Shown: positions 33,447-47,215, counted from the stretch's first letter. The stretch: 64,000 bases of DNA from Hyposmocoma kahamanoa (GCF_003589595.1 NW_020653715.1:1202326-1266325); one strand, 5' to 3'. Program-made: numbers and translations. The notes: generated by a model not told the origin, from the letters alone.

Positions 33447-33729
33447 CTAGCACTTAGCGACAGAGGCAGCATGATCAGTGGCGTTGTACAGGTCCTCGCG
33501 TGTGCAGGTGTAGGGGCACGCAGGACAAGACAAAAGATGTGCCAGTCTGGGGAGAGACACCACAAATACATGCGCTCTCCGAGCTATAACCCCACCTGTG
33601 CATGCTCTCCTTGCGTCGGCCGACTTGGGTCCGCAGTCTATTTCGGGATTTCCAAGTGTGCCAGCGCAAGAGGAAGAAGACTTTCGAGATAATGACACCT
33701 AAGTAAAGTTTTGTTCTAGTCATTAACAC
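33447..33729 (-). mobile_element. LINE reverse-transcriptase C-terminal fragment, frameshifted
   Basis: One minus-strand frame carries NRLRTQVGRRKESMHRWG and then CICGVSPQT. The adjacent frame continues with HLLSCPACPYTCTREDLY and NATDHAASVAKC. The order NRLR.G.GR....HKWG / C.CG..QT..H...CP / CT..DL / A..VA matches the C-terminal cysteine-histidine region of insect non-LTR retrotransposon ORF2, so a frameshift has split it. The region is clearly GC-richer than its surroundings, explaining open frames on both strands. 5' and 3' parts are missing. Confidence 0.65.
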
Positions 33730-33869
33730 AAAGTCGATGTAAAAGCATCATTTACTCCATAGGTAAAATAAATTCACACTTGAAAACATCAAATTTATAA
33801 AAACATTTTAAAAAATCTCTGTGTTCGATCTTTGTATTAATAACCATAACATAACTCCACTAATTTTGT

Positions 33870-34122
33870 TATGGCTCCTTGTGAAAGAGCTCGTCCAGGG
33901 AAGTTCTACCACCTTACCTATTTTTGCCGGTTCCGAAGGGTAAGGGTGCTGGGGAAATAACGGGCACATGAGACTTGTGAACTTACTCGTATGTCTCAGG
34001 GTGACGGGCGCAGTGGCAGTGCCCCTCAGATCTTTGCGATTTAAAGCAACTGTTATGGACAGGCGTGTAGCTTAGTATCAGGCGCACGACTCGTTCGTCC
34101 CGTCACTTGATATTATAAAAAA
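33870..34122 (+). repeat. Repeat family A with small internal losses
   Basis: From GGCTCCTTGTGAAAGAGCTC to CACTTGATATTATAAAAAAA. Lacks the CAAGCAGTAATG..GCATTACTG palindromic block and part of the CTCTGAGTGGCACTG block. A SINE D scrap (GTGTTCGATCTTTGTATTAA) precedes it at 33830. Confidence 0.7.
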
Positions 34123-36526
34123 AGAACATTTTACAACTACATTTTAGCAGAATAACAAGTATTATCATGATTGCAATATTAATATTTGTGGAGTCAGACA
34201 AGGAGGAAAGTTTTTTGACTTCATGGTCATATTACTGGGAATTCCCCAATTTGAGACTGGGTGATTTGGTTTTAACACAGAAACTGTTATCTCGTTTGAG
34301 TGTATTCTTTATCATTACAGGCCAGAGTATTAGCGAAGGCGAATTACTCTAGAGTTTTGTACAACTGAATCAGTGACTCATTTGATATTAATTTTCTTTT
34401 TTTAATGTACTGCGTATAACAATTTCGATTTTATTGTCATCTCTAAAATGCGCCTTTTAGTGATTGTGAACAATCTCGTTCAAAAATACCACGTTCGATA
34501 TTTAAAAATTTAATAAAAATAAAACAACAAATTGAAGAACTCAAAATATGATGTACGTAACTTAAAATAAAAATGGAACGCGCAAATATCCGCCATTCAT
34601 TTTCATTATAGAACAAACAAATGTTTAGATTTGAATCTTTTATCGTTCCATTTTTCAAATAATCTACGGTGGCTTATTCTTAAGGTAATCTGATTTTTAT
34701 ACATTAGTTTTATATTAAAAAACATTTTTTTTAATCATGCAAACGTAAATAAATGAAAAACAAAAAGAGTGAAATTTTAACCGCCAATTAATAAAAAAAC
34801 ACAAAATTCAAAATAAAGAACACACTCACAGGATCTTGTAAAGCGTAAAACCTCAAATGACGCCCGCATGGGTCTGAAAGAAAAACAGTCTTTCGCCTCG
34901 TGTCGCTAATTTGTGCCTCTCTTAATTACAGCCGATGTGGGGACGAACCACGAGTTCAGAAATTGAGCAGAGTCAAGCATTGACACGGTACTTGTTATTT
35001 AAACAATTTTTTTCGCAAAACATACAAAGAAACAGAGTTTTGCCCTCCCCAACCCAACCTTAGATCTCCTGTACTAACAGCAGTTAGGTAATTTCAATTA
35101 TAGTATTTGATAATTATATTCACTTTGGACGTACAAAGTATATAGTTCACTAAATGTCATCGAGGAGGTTGCTATGCCTTGGATTCCCGTGCCTAAACTG
35201 GTAATATTTATTAATTATATTTTAAGTACCTAACCATACGGTATTCCTTCGCATTGCAATAGTAAAAACTATTGCTTTTGTTGTGAAATTACAAAAATAT
35301 TGTTTATCACTAATCACAGGTTTCTTACAGCAGTTTGACATTTTAAGGTTCCTGGAAGAAATTGTTACTTAGTAGTTGTAGATTAGCTTCTTATTTTATA
35401 CTAATATTACTCTTTTGGATGATTTTTGCATTTTTTAATGTGCAATAAAGAATTTTTATTTGTTCGTTATAATCACGGAGCGTGTAACCGCTTTGAATAA
35501 TAGAAAGAAAAATAAAAACATATGGCAGGTGATAGCCATTTCGTTAATATTGTTTAATTGTTACAGCTTTTATGTTTTCATTGTCGATGTTTTGTGCCGC
35601 ATCCACAGTGAAACATACATCTCGCATCCACGAGGTCTTCTCCATTATAGATTCTCTTTTCATTAGCAACTGAATTTGTCTCAAACTTCCAAACAGGGTT
35701 AAAGCGGAGCGAACTTCGATCCTATCAGTAATTGGAGCTGCCTGTACATGTACATTGTTTACCATTTGCCGTTTGATAATAACATGAGCCATTGTAATTA
35801 CTTAAAGAGATTAACTTTTTTAAGTGCAAAATTAATTTTGTTTTTGTTTAGCCCCTGAACTTATTTTTATAATAAAATCGATACTAAGCGTTGATTATTT
35901 AATAATATATATTGTATTAATTTATTTTTCTTCTATTTATATGTTTATTTTACATACAACAGTTATCTTCGATTCAGATTCATTATGCATTAAGTTAAAA
36001 ATTGTTAAAAAAAAAAGAAATAATATTTTATAATTACTCACCTCACGATAATAATTTCTAATTTTCATAATTCTAATTTAAAAACTGGCCACATTAAGTC
36101 ATTTGTTCACGTAAACACTAAAGTAACACTAAAACTAGCAACATATTGGCACCTGAAAAAAAAAACCAATTTAAGCAGAAAATCAAACGCCCTCTATAAT
36201 GAGGACATTTAATTTTCTAATTATACACTAAAACAACAATCATGCAGAAAATTTAAATTAAGAACAAAAATAAAAAAATGGTGATTGTAGTTTTCAAATA
36301 TGGAAGTAAACTCCAGGTGCTTATTAAGTGAATACTCGTAAATTAAAAAGTATTCGAAAGCGAAAATCGCTCGCGGGTTATGACGTTGACACATCAGTGG
36401 TGCGCGAGCAACTGGCGAGTCATAGATAAGTAAAACCTTCTCGGCGCGTTATCTCCGTCATTTACATACGCTCCCAAACCTCTCTTACATGCGTTCCCAT
36501 CAAAAAATAAAAAATCGTATCTAGCG

Positions 36527-36556
36527 ATTTGCATCGCAAAGAAATCATATGCAAAT
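36527..36556. promoter_or_regulatory. Inverted pair of octamer (POU-type) motifs
   Basis: ATTTGCAT at 36527-36534 and its exact inverse ATGCAAAT at 36549-36556, 14 bp apart. They lie in a CpG-bearing stretch (36360-36610) without recognised repeats. Single octamers also occur at 37393-37400 and 41544-41551. Function is inferred from the motif alone. Confidence 0.35.
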
Positions 36557-38861
36557 TACGCATCTGACCCCATTGTAAAGATATTTAAATATCGAACGCG
36601 ACCTATCAATCGGTAAAACAGGTTTAAAAAGAAAAAAGATAAGATTAGGGTTAAAAGTTCTTAAGGCCTCTCACCCCAATGTCAATTCGAACATTGAATC
36701 TTTTGTTACACGATTCGAAATTCGGAAATGGTTTTTTTACAAATGCAATGTTGCCCATGTGTATGCATTAATATTACAATTTGATATTGAAAAGTTTTCT
36801 TTTTTTATTGTGCCAGTGACATAATCGGTACTTTTAAACGGCATGAGATAAATTTCTGCGAATAAAATTTTGAATAATTATATATCTAAAAGCGCTTTCA
36901 TTGCTCAAGAATAAATAAATACGTGGCCGTGTACCCATTGCATGAATAATATTTTTTAGTCTTATAACTTTAATAGCAGTAGTTAAATATACATAAAAAT
37001 CCAAATACGTCAAGAAAATATATGAAATTACGCCAAACCCGAATAAATAATTAATGTACTCGTTCCAATCAATCAACCCCTTTCGTGAGAACTCGAGGAA
37101 CCCTCAAGAAAAAAGGAAACACTAATTATTATTCGCATATTAAGTAACTGTAACTGGCCCCGAAAATAATGCTAATAATTATTTATAAAATGAATTTACA
37201 TATGCAGATCGATCTCGGGGAATAAATCGTATAAATCATAGAACAATTGCAGGGTCCCGAAAGTTCCAAATTCAAATGCGATCGAATGTGATAAACTGGT
37301 TTCGTTAATGCGTTCTATTTTTATTTTTTTAAATTTATTGACCTATATAAGGTTGAGTTAGGGATGGACCAGTCGATCGATTGTTATTAATTATTTGCAT
37401 ATTAAGACCGGTTTTTGTGAGAAAATGTTTTTAAGTGTGATTGGATATGTGTTTGTTAGTAGTCTTGAGACATGTGAATGTATTAAATTTCATTTTTTGA
37501 TAGCAATAATTACTTCCTATTCTGAGGAAGTACGTGTTCTATGAAAAGTAGGTTATTGATTTTTGGTTGGTTATCAGTATGTACAGAAAGGAGAATCGAA
37601 ATAATATTTTTATGGCACATAATACAATAAGAAAAAAAAAACATTTTAAATAGATCTACAACTCAGCCACAGAAAATTATGGAGTATATAGCCCTTGTGT
37701 ATGCTCTCAAATCTGAACATTGTTAAGAACATACCAATAAATCAACACGCATAAACCTATTAACGACCACTGTTATTTTATTTACGATCTAGACTACCTT
37801 ATTCTATTATTACGCATCATTGCTATTAAATGATAAAATTGTCAAAAAAAGAATTACGGAAGTTCCCAGTTCATGAATTCCATTGCGTTAGACTAAAAAT
37901 TTAAAAAAAAGATATTAATTGGTCGATGATGGCGTTTAATTAGCACTTTTAACGATAACTGTGGAAATTTGTACTAGCTTTATTACGTGGCTTTGCTTGT
38001 GGCTGCAAAGCTTTAAATTGTGGTCTAACTTTTAAAAGTAATATCATTTGTAAGAAAAGTTAATTGCTCACCCACCACCACATTGTTTTAAAGTTTACGA
38101 CGTATGAAACGATTTAATTAGAAAATTAACGACTGTTTTTAAACAATTTTAACAACACATATATTGCTTAATTATTGTTTAAAAAGTTCTTAAATGAATA
38201 TCAATAAAACACCAAATTTAGACTGCAATTAAAAACAATACTGTATAAGAATAACAGTAAGCTCACAGCGGTAACTGCTAAAAAATTTGGAAACTTTATA
38301 AGTAAAAACATATTTTTTAATTAAATATGACTCATACAATTGATTCAAAATTAGTATTTAATAACAGATCGTAAGGTCCACACTGGCTGGCAAATCATGA
38401 AGTTTTATGAGAAACATTATATTACTGGCCATTGAATAAGCTCAACGATTGTTCTTGTAATTTGAATTTAGAATTACTTATCCGAAACAATGGCGTAAAC
38501 AATAATTCAAATTAATGCGTCCGAATTATCTTTAGGGTACCGTTGGTGGAACGAGAAACCATACCTATATATAAACGCATGTTAATCAATACGTTGTAGA
38601 CAAATTAGCAGAAAGATAGTGTCTCAGTAATAATTTATGGTAAATAAAATCGCCATACTGTGCAAATTGTAGAAAATAACTCTGAGATAAATATTGATCA
38701 AAATCAAAACTATTTAACATGCTATGCAATAAAAAAGAGAATACAAATTAATAAGCAAACCAAACATGTTTAATGGTTACGTGATTTAACAACAGAGGAC
38801 TATGTATTTCATATACATAGCCTTCGCTGATATTCTGTACACACTAAAAATTTTAAAAACT

Positions 38862-38885
38862 CACACACTCGCACACACACACACC
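38862..38885. repeat. Short (AC)n microsatellite
   Basis: CACACACTCGCACACACACA-type run, interrupted once. Confidence 0.85.
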
Positions 38886-40439
38886 CGGTCTTTTGTCTTT
38901 TTATTGTTTGATTCGTAATAGGTGCTTACTGTATTTCTTACGATAATCTCAATATTTAATGCTCCTACACAATTTTTACATCGTTGACGATTTATGGTGC
39001 ATGAAACCAGTACCTAACACATATTTAAGTAGTACGGAACCCATTTTAAGCAGACATATGCTTCACACTCGACCGATCTCATTCCAAATCCGAATTTCGA
39101 AACCATTGGCTTTTCGTATTGTCCGCTACGAAAATGTACACTTACGAGCACAAGTTCTCACTATACTTAAGGTGGTCAGTATGGAAGCAGTAGGTTACAT
39201 TTTGTTTTTGATAAACAACTTTTTGGTAGTGTTGTACGGTCACGGTACACTTAGCGCTATGTTAATTAATATAAATAAAAATTATGAATAAAGCATTTTT
39301 TTACGCGCTCATTATCAGATTTGGGATCTAGCGGTCGGTCCGCTCGTCTGTGGCTGAATTTAATGTTTTATCTACCGTAACCATTATATTTGAACACATA
39401 AATGTTATATTCTCAACGCTCCGTTTGGCGTACGTTAACATTTTCGGTGATAGGGAGCGGGTGGCATGTGAAAAAATTTCATTTACGGTTTATTGTCGGA
39501 GATCTGCGATAATTAAGTGCAATAAAATGTATGGGATTTGGAGTTTGGATGGATTAAGACATTTTTAATTTATTGTTGCGGTATTATTTTTTATTACCAC
39601 ACGTAGCTTCGAATAGCGTTTTATCTAACAAACATACCTATTGTATTTGCCTTTGTTTTGGCTTATGTGATACATTGTTTCTGACTCTTTTACTATAATA
39701 TAACATAGCGCCAGGCAACCGCACACCCTGAACCCCACCCAAGCCTGCCTAATTTTAAATCATCTCACTTCTGTGTTGGTATAGGGTCAAGGGCAGGATT
39801 TTATACGTTTGGTATTTTGCTAAAAGTTAAGACCAGTGGCTTGTCAGTGGCAAGCCAACGAGTTTACTTAACTGCCACTGTAATGTAAAGACTGGATAGC
39901 TATACATCCATTAATAAATTTAACATTATTTATTTATTACATTACGTTACATACCCATTAAATTGAATTTTATCAACCGAATAATTGAATTGAATTTACA
40001 TTAGAAATAATAGTATAATTATAACTAATTTATTATGTATTTTAAAAATGGAGTGTTCGCTTACAAAGTAGCACGTATCGCATACTGTCCTTACAATTAT
40101 ATTGGCCGAATCGCTCACTCTCCTAAGAAAAGACCAATATCTCTTTCGTATTATGGCGACAAAATCGTCTACTCTATTCACGGCAAACATGCCACATGCA
40201 CTACACCACCACCACCAGCATAGCGCAAAATGCATTATTGTACTGAACTCTGAGTGTATCAAAAGGTCGCTTGACATCATACCCTAAACAGAGTCATTTT
40301 TACTTGAACTGAGCAAAGAGCGAATCGACGCGCCAACATGTTGCTCTTTAAGGCTATAGTCCGCCTCTGTCACTCTAAATCATCATCGTCTTTCAATTTT
40401 GCAGTAAGTTACGATACATTACTTAGTATATGGTATGTA

Positions 40440-40745
40440 AAGTAATTCCCATTGTAGCTGTTGTGAGACAAATTCGATCGTTAATGATGGAACAAATATT
40501 ATTATATCTCAGTGGATTGTCAATGGAATCAGAATCCCACTGGTTTCAAGAAAATTACCAGATTTGGGGCCCTAAGGTAATTATCCGTATTAAGAGTACC
40601 AAAACAACGAATTTAATCTGGGACTTACGTACAACGCCCACCAATACAAATTTAGAAAAATTGGTTCTGCCGGGAATCGAACTCGGGACCTCCTCCTTCA
40701 CAGTATCAAGAGCGTAAATTAAGTCAACAAGATTGTCTTCGAAAC
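40440..40745 (-). repeat. Probable tRNA-related SINE with B box
   Basis: The reverse strand reads GGTCCCGAGTTCGATTCCCG, a good tRNA B box, followed by GCAGAACCAATTTTTCTAAA and a ~200-bp body. A 95-codon plus-strand frame across it is incidental. Only one copy was seen. Confidence 0.5.
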
Positions 40746-42837
40746 CATCAAACAAGTAACAACAATTACTGTGCCTAATTTAGTGTTAATTAACTTTAAG
40801 TTTTTTCATATGACTTTTGTATTTACATGTACTTAAGAGTTCGATGTCGCATCTTTAAAATTTTAGAACTTTTTGAATTTCAAATCGCCAAATTTTCGGT
40901 CACCGCATGATTGAACATTAAGGATGTGTAAGGATGCGTTCAGAAACGGGAGAAAAACTCGAAGTGCCGTGTAACCGATGTAGGCACCCTAACGACTCAA
41001 TCTACGCACATTTAAATTGCCTTTTCCGAACAAAACCTCATTACTTCCCGAAATATAACCTCTATGGAGCCCATAAATAACCTAACGGCGCGCATATTTC
41101 AAAACAAGAAAAAAAAACACATAAAATTTCTTTCTCTTCCCCGCGCTTGTAATGTTTCAACTCTGTTTCCATTGCACTGATCGCTTTGACATTAGCGGCA
41201 TTGACTTTTCTCGAGCGACGTGACGTATATTAAAAAAGTGCATTATTAATATTTTAATATAGCAATAAGGCAAATTAAAAAGCTCTAGTTTCGTGTGCTA
41301 TCTTTCATCGTATTAGAGATAAATAGTGTTATATACTGGACGAACTAAATTAAATCTACATCAAAAAGTTGTTAATAAGTCTAATATTTTCTTATAATAG
41401 CTATACATTTTATTAGCGGTAATATCTACGTTAATTGTTATTAATCACAAGACTAATTACTTATTATTTTGTAATTGTTATCTTATGATCAATGAAAACG
41501 CGCCGGGGTGCGTTCCGCGCATAGATTTTTGCATTATTTTAGTATGCAAATGTTTGAGCGATACGGAGTCACTGTAAGAGCAATTTAAATTATTTTTTAT
41601 GGTGCTCTAGAGTATTGAGAGTTTGCCAAGGAGCGGGGAATATATTGCTTCGTACATTTTGCATGAACTCTATCAAATTTGAATTTTTAAGCACACGTTC
41701 GAAATTGGAAATGGTGATGTGGTTCTTATGGTTTTCTTTTTATATATTTACGGATGCATTTGAAGATTTACGTTCTAGAATATTATTTCAAACAAGGATA
41801 TATTGCTTTTATGATAAAACAAATCATGTTGCCTTAAAACATTTATGCCAGGTAATTATCTTAAATAAGTGACTATCAAATCGTTAGCTGTACAAGAAAA
41901 GCATCTTTATTTATTACCAATAAAAAACAAAAATCTGTAGCTAGAAACTACTAAATTATCCTTATTCCCTATTTAATCCCCTGAACGTTTACGAAATGTA
42001 CGGTGCAAGGAAAAATCTGATTAGCTTCGATGATATATCGCCAAGAATTCCGCGCCTTAGTGCCTCTAATTTGAATATTAGACGCGTTATTGAAAAGAAA
42101 ACTTCGGAACGGGCCCTCCGCAAGCTTTTAATGGTTATTGCTCCTTCCCTTGCTATCTTATTTCCAAAAAAATATATTTAGTGCTGGTTCAGGTGTTTTC
42201 GAACGCAACCGAGTTCAATTTTTCAAAGTTTCGAAATCTATTCTCGATTATAAATGAGTATTTAAATATTATTTAAATTAATTTCAAAGATAGAAAATCA
42301 TAATCGAATAGTAATATTATTAGAATTCGATTCTAACGTTTGATCGTAGCTTGAATTCAAAATCTATTGGTCGTTATCATTAATTTAGAACGCGTTCTTA
42401 ATTTGTAATGCTCGAATATCAAACGGAAGCGGAAACGGTACTGATTCTAATTTCGAACGAAATATCGCAACGGTTCTATTGATAAAATTTTGTGGCACAA
42501 CTATGTATGTTATTTATATTGAACGGAAATTTATGATAATGGTTCATAATGGCAAGTATTGTTTGATTTCTACATAATATAACGCTGGTACCTACATTAA
42601 CTGGAACTAGTATTGTATTAGGGTATTCATATTTCTAAAAATGTCCGTATACTACTTACTTATACAATTTACTTCGTGCACTTTCCGCGTCGGTGTAGAG
42701 TCAACAGCCTTCCACTTACTACAATCCTGACACACATCCTTCGCCTCATCAACACGTTCATAAATTCTCGTCAATTAAGGGTCTTCTTAAACTGGTCTTT
42801 CTTTATGTCGTTCTCAATTTGAATAGTAAGTTCGCCT
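40746..42837. other. Repeat-poor intron sequence
   Basis: No recognised repeats. 40900-41240 has moderate CpG density. Short frames such as 41615-41872 show no conserved motif. Confidence 0.4.
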
Positions 42838-43079
42838 AATGCTTTGACCTACCGCCTTTCAAGCAGAGACTGTGGGTTCGAATCCGGGTTCGCTCATGTG
42901 AGTTTATCGGAATTTATGTGCGAAATTTACTACGAGCTCTTGAGTGAGGAAAAACATAAAACCTGCACGTCGAAGAAGACTCTCAACCCTCGGAAAAGTC
43001 AGCGTGGTGGACTATCGCCTAAACCCTCTCCTGAGAGGACCAGTGTCCTGTAGACATATAAATGGGTTGATGATGATGG
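42838..43079 (+). repeat. tRNA-related SINE family E, full copy
   Basis: Head GACCTACCGCCTTTCAAGCA and GTGGGTTCGAATCCGGGTTC (canonical B box). Body AAACCTGCACGTCGAAGAAG, GTCAGCGTGGTGGACTATCG, CCTAAACCCTCTCCTGAGAG, and a 3' GGGTTGATGATGATGG tail. The GAT-repeat tail is typical of this lepidopteran SINE type. Confidence 0.8.
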
Positions 43080-43966
43080 AGTTCGCATGGCCTATAAACG
43101 TGTTTTGTTGATCTTCTTTCAATCATTCTTTCTACACGTTCATACTATCTAAGCATCCTTATGTCTATCTTTCTCACTTCATTCCCCACGCCGCAAGGCG
43201 GTTAAGGTGCTTTACTTATAAACACAGTCACATTATTACACTTGTCTCTTTATACATAAGTTCATGTATAAAGTTCCAAATTTCTTATTCGATTTGTATC
43301 AACTTTTTTTTCTTTGCGAGCTCGCTCAGAACCAGTTTAATCTAGTTAGAAAGAATTGCTTACAGGAGAGATGTATTAAAAGACTCGCAGTCAATTTTTA
43401 ACCACCCAAAATGTTACCCCAAACCACCCTCAGTCAATAAAATAAAATTGGCAACACAGAATAACATTTATTACGAGCTTCAATAACGAGAGAAATCAAC
43501 AATTCAACTTTTTACCGCGAAACGTGTCGCCATATTGCGCCTTTTTGGCGGGAAAAACTCATAAAACATGATTACCGGTAATGTCGCGTGGATTCGTTCG
43601 TTTCTGACGGCCTCACATCGGTTCGAAATTTTGTGATGCAAGGATATTGCGCGCCTTCAAGGACGTTATTAAAATTGAGATTGACATGCGATAAATATTG
43701 GGATACATGTGAAAAATTATTTGCACGTTTTTAACGACATTCAAGAAACGTGAAATAATGAAGACGAAATAGAGCTTTAAGTAAAACTTTTCTATTCGTC
43801 TGTTTTTTTAGTAAAGAGTAAATATAAAAAAATATGTTAAAAGTTTTAGATGCAAAGGAAGTTATCATGCAGGCTCGTCTTAAATTCAAAAGCTCGAAAT
43901 GCAAATCCGAAACAAAACACTATCGAACGGCGCGTCATTTACAATCGAGAGAATCATCGCGCATTC

Positions 43967-43982
43967 ATAATCGATCGATTAT
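43967..43982. promoter_or_regulatory. 16-bp perfect palindrome with overlapping ATCGAT sites
   Basis: ATAATCGATCGATTAT is its own reverse complement and holds two overlapping ATCGAT words, the preferred site reported for Cut/CUX proteins with Cut repeat 3 plus homeodomain. Within the ct gene this suggests possible autoregulation; that is inference. Confidence 0.35.
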
Positions 43983-46900
43983 ACTCGGAGACAAGGTGAC
44001 GGCCGGGAGGTCCGACGGAAGGATTACAAGTAACATTAGCATACGTAATTTGTGAGTACATCTGCCTGTGCCTCGTACACGTGGGCGCTCGCTTTCTTAT
44101 TGTTCAAATATATCATTTCGCCCCTTTGTATTCGCTCGAATCGAGAGATTCCAGATAAACGCACGGAAGCTCTAACTGTCAATTTGGCGTTCCGAGATTG
44201 TGTCGCTTGATATTTTTGTCGACGAAATTGAGATACGAATGTTTCATTATCGAGGTTTTATTGGGTGAAAACCGGAATGATATTTTGAGCTATGGCTGTG
44301 AGTCACGAGTGTCATTTGTAAACAAAGACATTGTGATTGGATTAGCCTTGTGTCGCTGTAATGAATGTCAAGAATCAAAAGTTTAGATATCGATAGCACT
44401 TCGGTATATTTTTGTGTTCGGATCGAGTCACAAATCAATTGCGTTCGATTTGAAAATCAAAAATTCAAATCGTTCGAGACAAAGCGACATGTTGCCTAAT
44501 GAGCCAATAACTTGCGAGACAATGGCTGGGCGTGGGCGTTCCGAATTCGAAATTATCAAAAGAATATTAATGTAACACTTATTCAAATATACCACGATCC
44601 ATATTCAAAAATTATCTTGTCGTTTAATTTGAATGGTGACGGCGACAAACTCTTGTTCTATTTTTAAAAATTTATAACAGGCATTGTGATTCGTGTTTTT
44701 ATTTTTTTTTTTTAACATACCCCTTCGTAAATAGCAAGGCGAACGCTCACCTTTAATCGTTGATGCGTATTCAGATTTGGAATGCTTTTTTTAATCGTTT
44801 ATTAATTTTTGTTTATGATTTGTCTCTGGTGCTGTACCGTTTCCTGCTGTCAGCAGTAATGAATAAAGAGCCGATGACATGTGCGCTTGATGCAACACTA
44901 CTTTAGTACTACACCTCCAACAGAAATGTGTTCAACATTTGGGCTCTTTATAGCCCCCTACGCCACAACATCAAAATATCACAAGGATACTGGAATTAAA
45001 ATTCTTTGATGGCATTTAATAACACAAAAAGGGAGGCAATCATGACTGAAATTCGTCTCGATCGAGAAACTCAAATTAGACGAATGGCGGTCGGACGATT
45101 TCTTTGTCTTCGGCCTAATGAGTTTTTAAGTCGATTATAGCCATTTTTCATAGAAAAACGCCTTTAGTGATGTATCGGTGGAATCAATCACTGTACAGCT
45201 TAAATTGCTCTTTGTGGCGGGGCCGGCCTATCGGATCGTAGGCGAGGCCGGACAAATGAGTCGATACGATAGCGGCCAAGAAACAGAGCGTCTTTTATAT
45301 CGATTTTTTTTTGTTGTGGAATCGAATGAAACGTCACAATGACAGACGGGAGGCTGAATGCGGTTGATCCCATGATCCGTGTCAATCCGTTTTTAAAAAA
45401 TAATGAAACTGACGAATCCTTGACGTAGGTTAGGCGAAATTCGAACGCATCCGAAATAAACTGTTAAAAGCCAAAGCGTTCGCTGTGGAACTGTCCGTCA
45501 CATTCCATATTCAAACGGGCATTGGTTGAATGGCTGTATTGTTTTAAAATCCGAACCCGTAATGAACGCGTCGTTCCTTTTTCAAAATCGTTAATCGAGC
45601 TCTTTCACTTCATTTGCTTTTCGGGCAATCACTCTTTTGTTTAATTTTTTATTTTATTTAACTCATTGTGGTTCCAACTAGAATGCATTGATTCGATTAT
45701 GTTTTGCATATAGGAACCGTTTGTATGGAATTGTTAGGAATAGTGTAATTCAATATGAATTAACGGAATGAGGTTTGTAATGTGTTGAATGTCAACGTTT
45801 GTTTTCGGCTACCTCTGAGGGTTCAACCCTTCATACCTCAATAAATGTATATGCGTAGACATCCAATAAATTATTGTATTCTCGTTAATATTAAGTATTC
45901 TTGCATGCCCAAATGAATAAAACAATATAAACATACATTTACATAACAAATAGGTACTTAATGAATATTAGCAAGAAACACTTTTTTTAAATATTTACCT
46001 CAAAGAGACACAACATCTTCAGCCTTTTTCTTAACGTACCTGTAATGATACAAACAGTTTATAAATCAAGAGCCATAATATGTTCATTTGAAAAGTACAC
46101 CTGTCCAGCAGTCGAATGTATACAGATTGAAACAACATAGTAGGTACGTATTTACATTTAAGTGTTTTATAGTGCTGTTAATAATTACTTACATTGTAAT
46201 TGTACACTAGAGCTGCATTCAAAATAACTAATACTTGTTGTGAAGTTCGGTAAGTTAACAGTAACAAAAGTAATTAAAAAAACTTATACCTACTACAGGT
46301 GCAGCTATACATATGTGACACATGTACTACACATAAAACAAAGAATCTAAATTCAAAGTCCAAAAATCTTTATTTCATGTTGATAATATCCTCTATACTT
46401 TTCTCCACCCAGTAAGTAAGAGACTTTTAAATGGAACACATCGTGTTCATAATTGAACATTAGTCTTTACATTAAAACACAATACCGTTTAGCAATAAAG
46501 AGAAAAAATCAAGCCAATAACATCAGCTCCAAACGTCTTCGAAATACATATGAAAATACATCAAGGGAAATTATTTTTCCACATAAGAATTGGGCGTGTC
46601 TTAAAAGGAACGCCTTTACCCTAAGACCTTTTTCCAATACGTTATCGGTTCTCGATTCAAGATTCGAACGCCCATCACTATCTTATACCTTATCGGAGAA
46701 CGCCTTCTTAGAATCTTTTATTTCCCATTTTGTTCCTTACTCGAACGTGCACAGACTCCTTTTTCGAACACCGTTCAAGATATTGACGCCGTATCGGTTT
46801 TCCATTACAAAGTACAGACAATTTCGATCTCTACTATCTAAAAGTTAAGGTAAAAAATCGTATGTGTAAGGACTATGGAATGTATTGACGTGATATCGGC

Positions 46901-47139
46901 GATATTGCCGTCTCGTTCCATCTTGCGTGGGAGATATGTGTGCGTCCTTTTCTGCAGCGCAGGTCGCGTAAGATGTGGACTCTGCGCATTTCTTTCTTAT
47001 CAACCGGTAATAAGGGTAATAAACTTACGTACCAATATTATAGAGTAGTTGTGTTTTATGAGAGCCTGGTATTTTTTTGTTAACGTTAATATTATATTAA
47101 GTTGTCTTTTTTGTTTATATGATTGAAAGAGAGCAGTGA

Positions 47140-47215
47140 TAATGGCCTGGTAGGAATGGGGAAAATTAGCTTCCTTTGCAAATGGATGTGAGTTCGATTC
47201 CCAACAATTTTGTGA
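47140..47215 (+). repeat. tRNA-like fragment
   Basis: CCTTTGCAAATGGATGTGAG and GAGTTCGATTCCCAAC resemble a tRNA head with B box; no body match was found. Confidence 0.4.

Larger units (their letters stand above)
34123..40435. other. Repeat-poor part of the ct intron
   Basis: More than 6 kb in which I recognise no members of families A-F and no LINE tail, only an (AC)n run at 38862-38885. A 110-codon plus-strand frame at 38959-39291 has no recognised domain. Scarcity of insertions in an otherwise insertion-rich intron is compatible with regulatory constraint. Confidence 0.45.

Noticed and set aside
36030..36075. Minus-strand leader exon ending at a GTGAGTAATTAT donor-like site with an upstream ATG
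   Set aside because: A single donor-like match in AT-rich DNA, with no peptide similarity to the Cut N-terminus and no acceptor partner; too weak to annotate.
42838..42900. Possible tRNA gene at a canonical B box
   Set aside because: Followed by the conserved SINE E body and a GAT-repeat tail, and seen in several copies; no complete cloverleaf.
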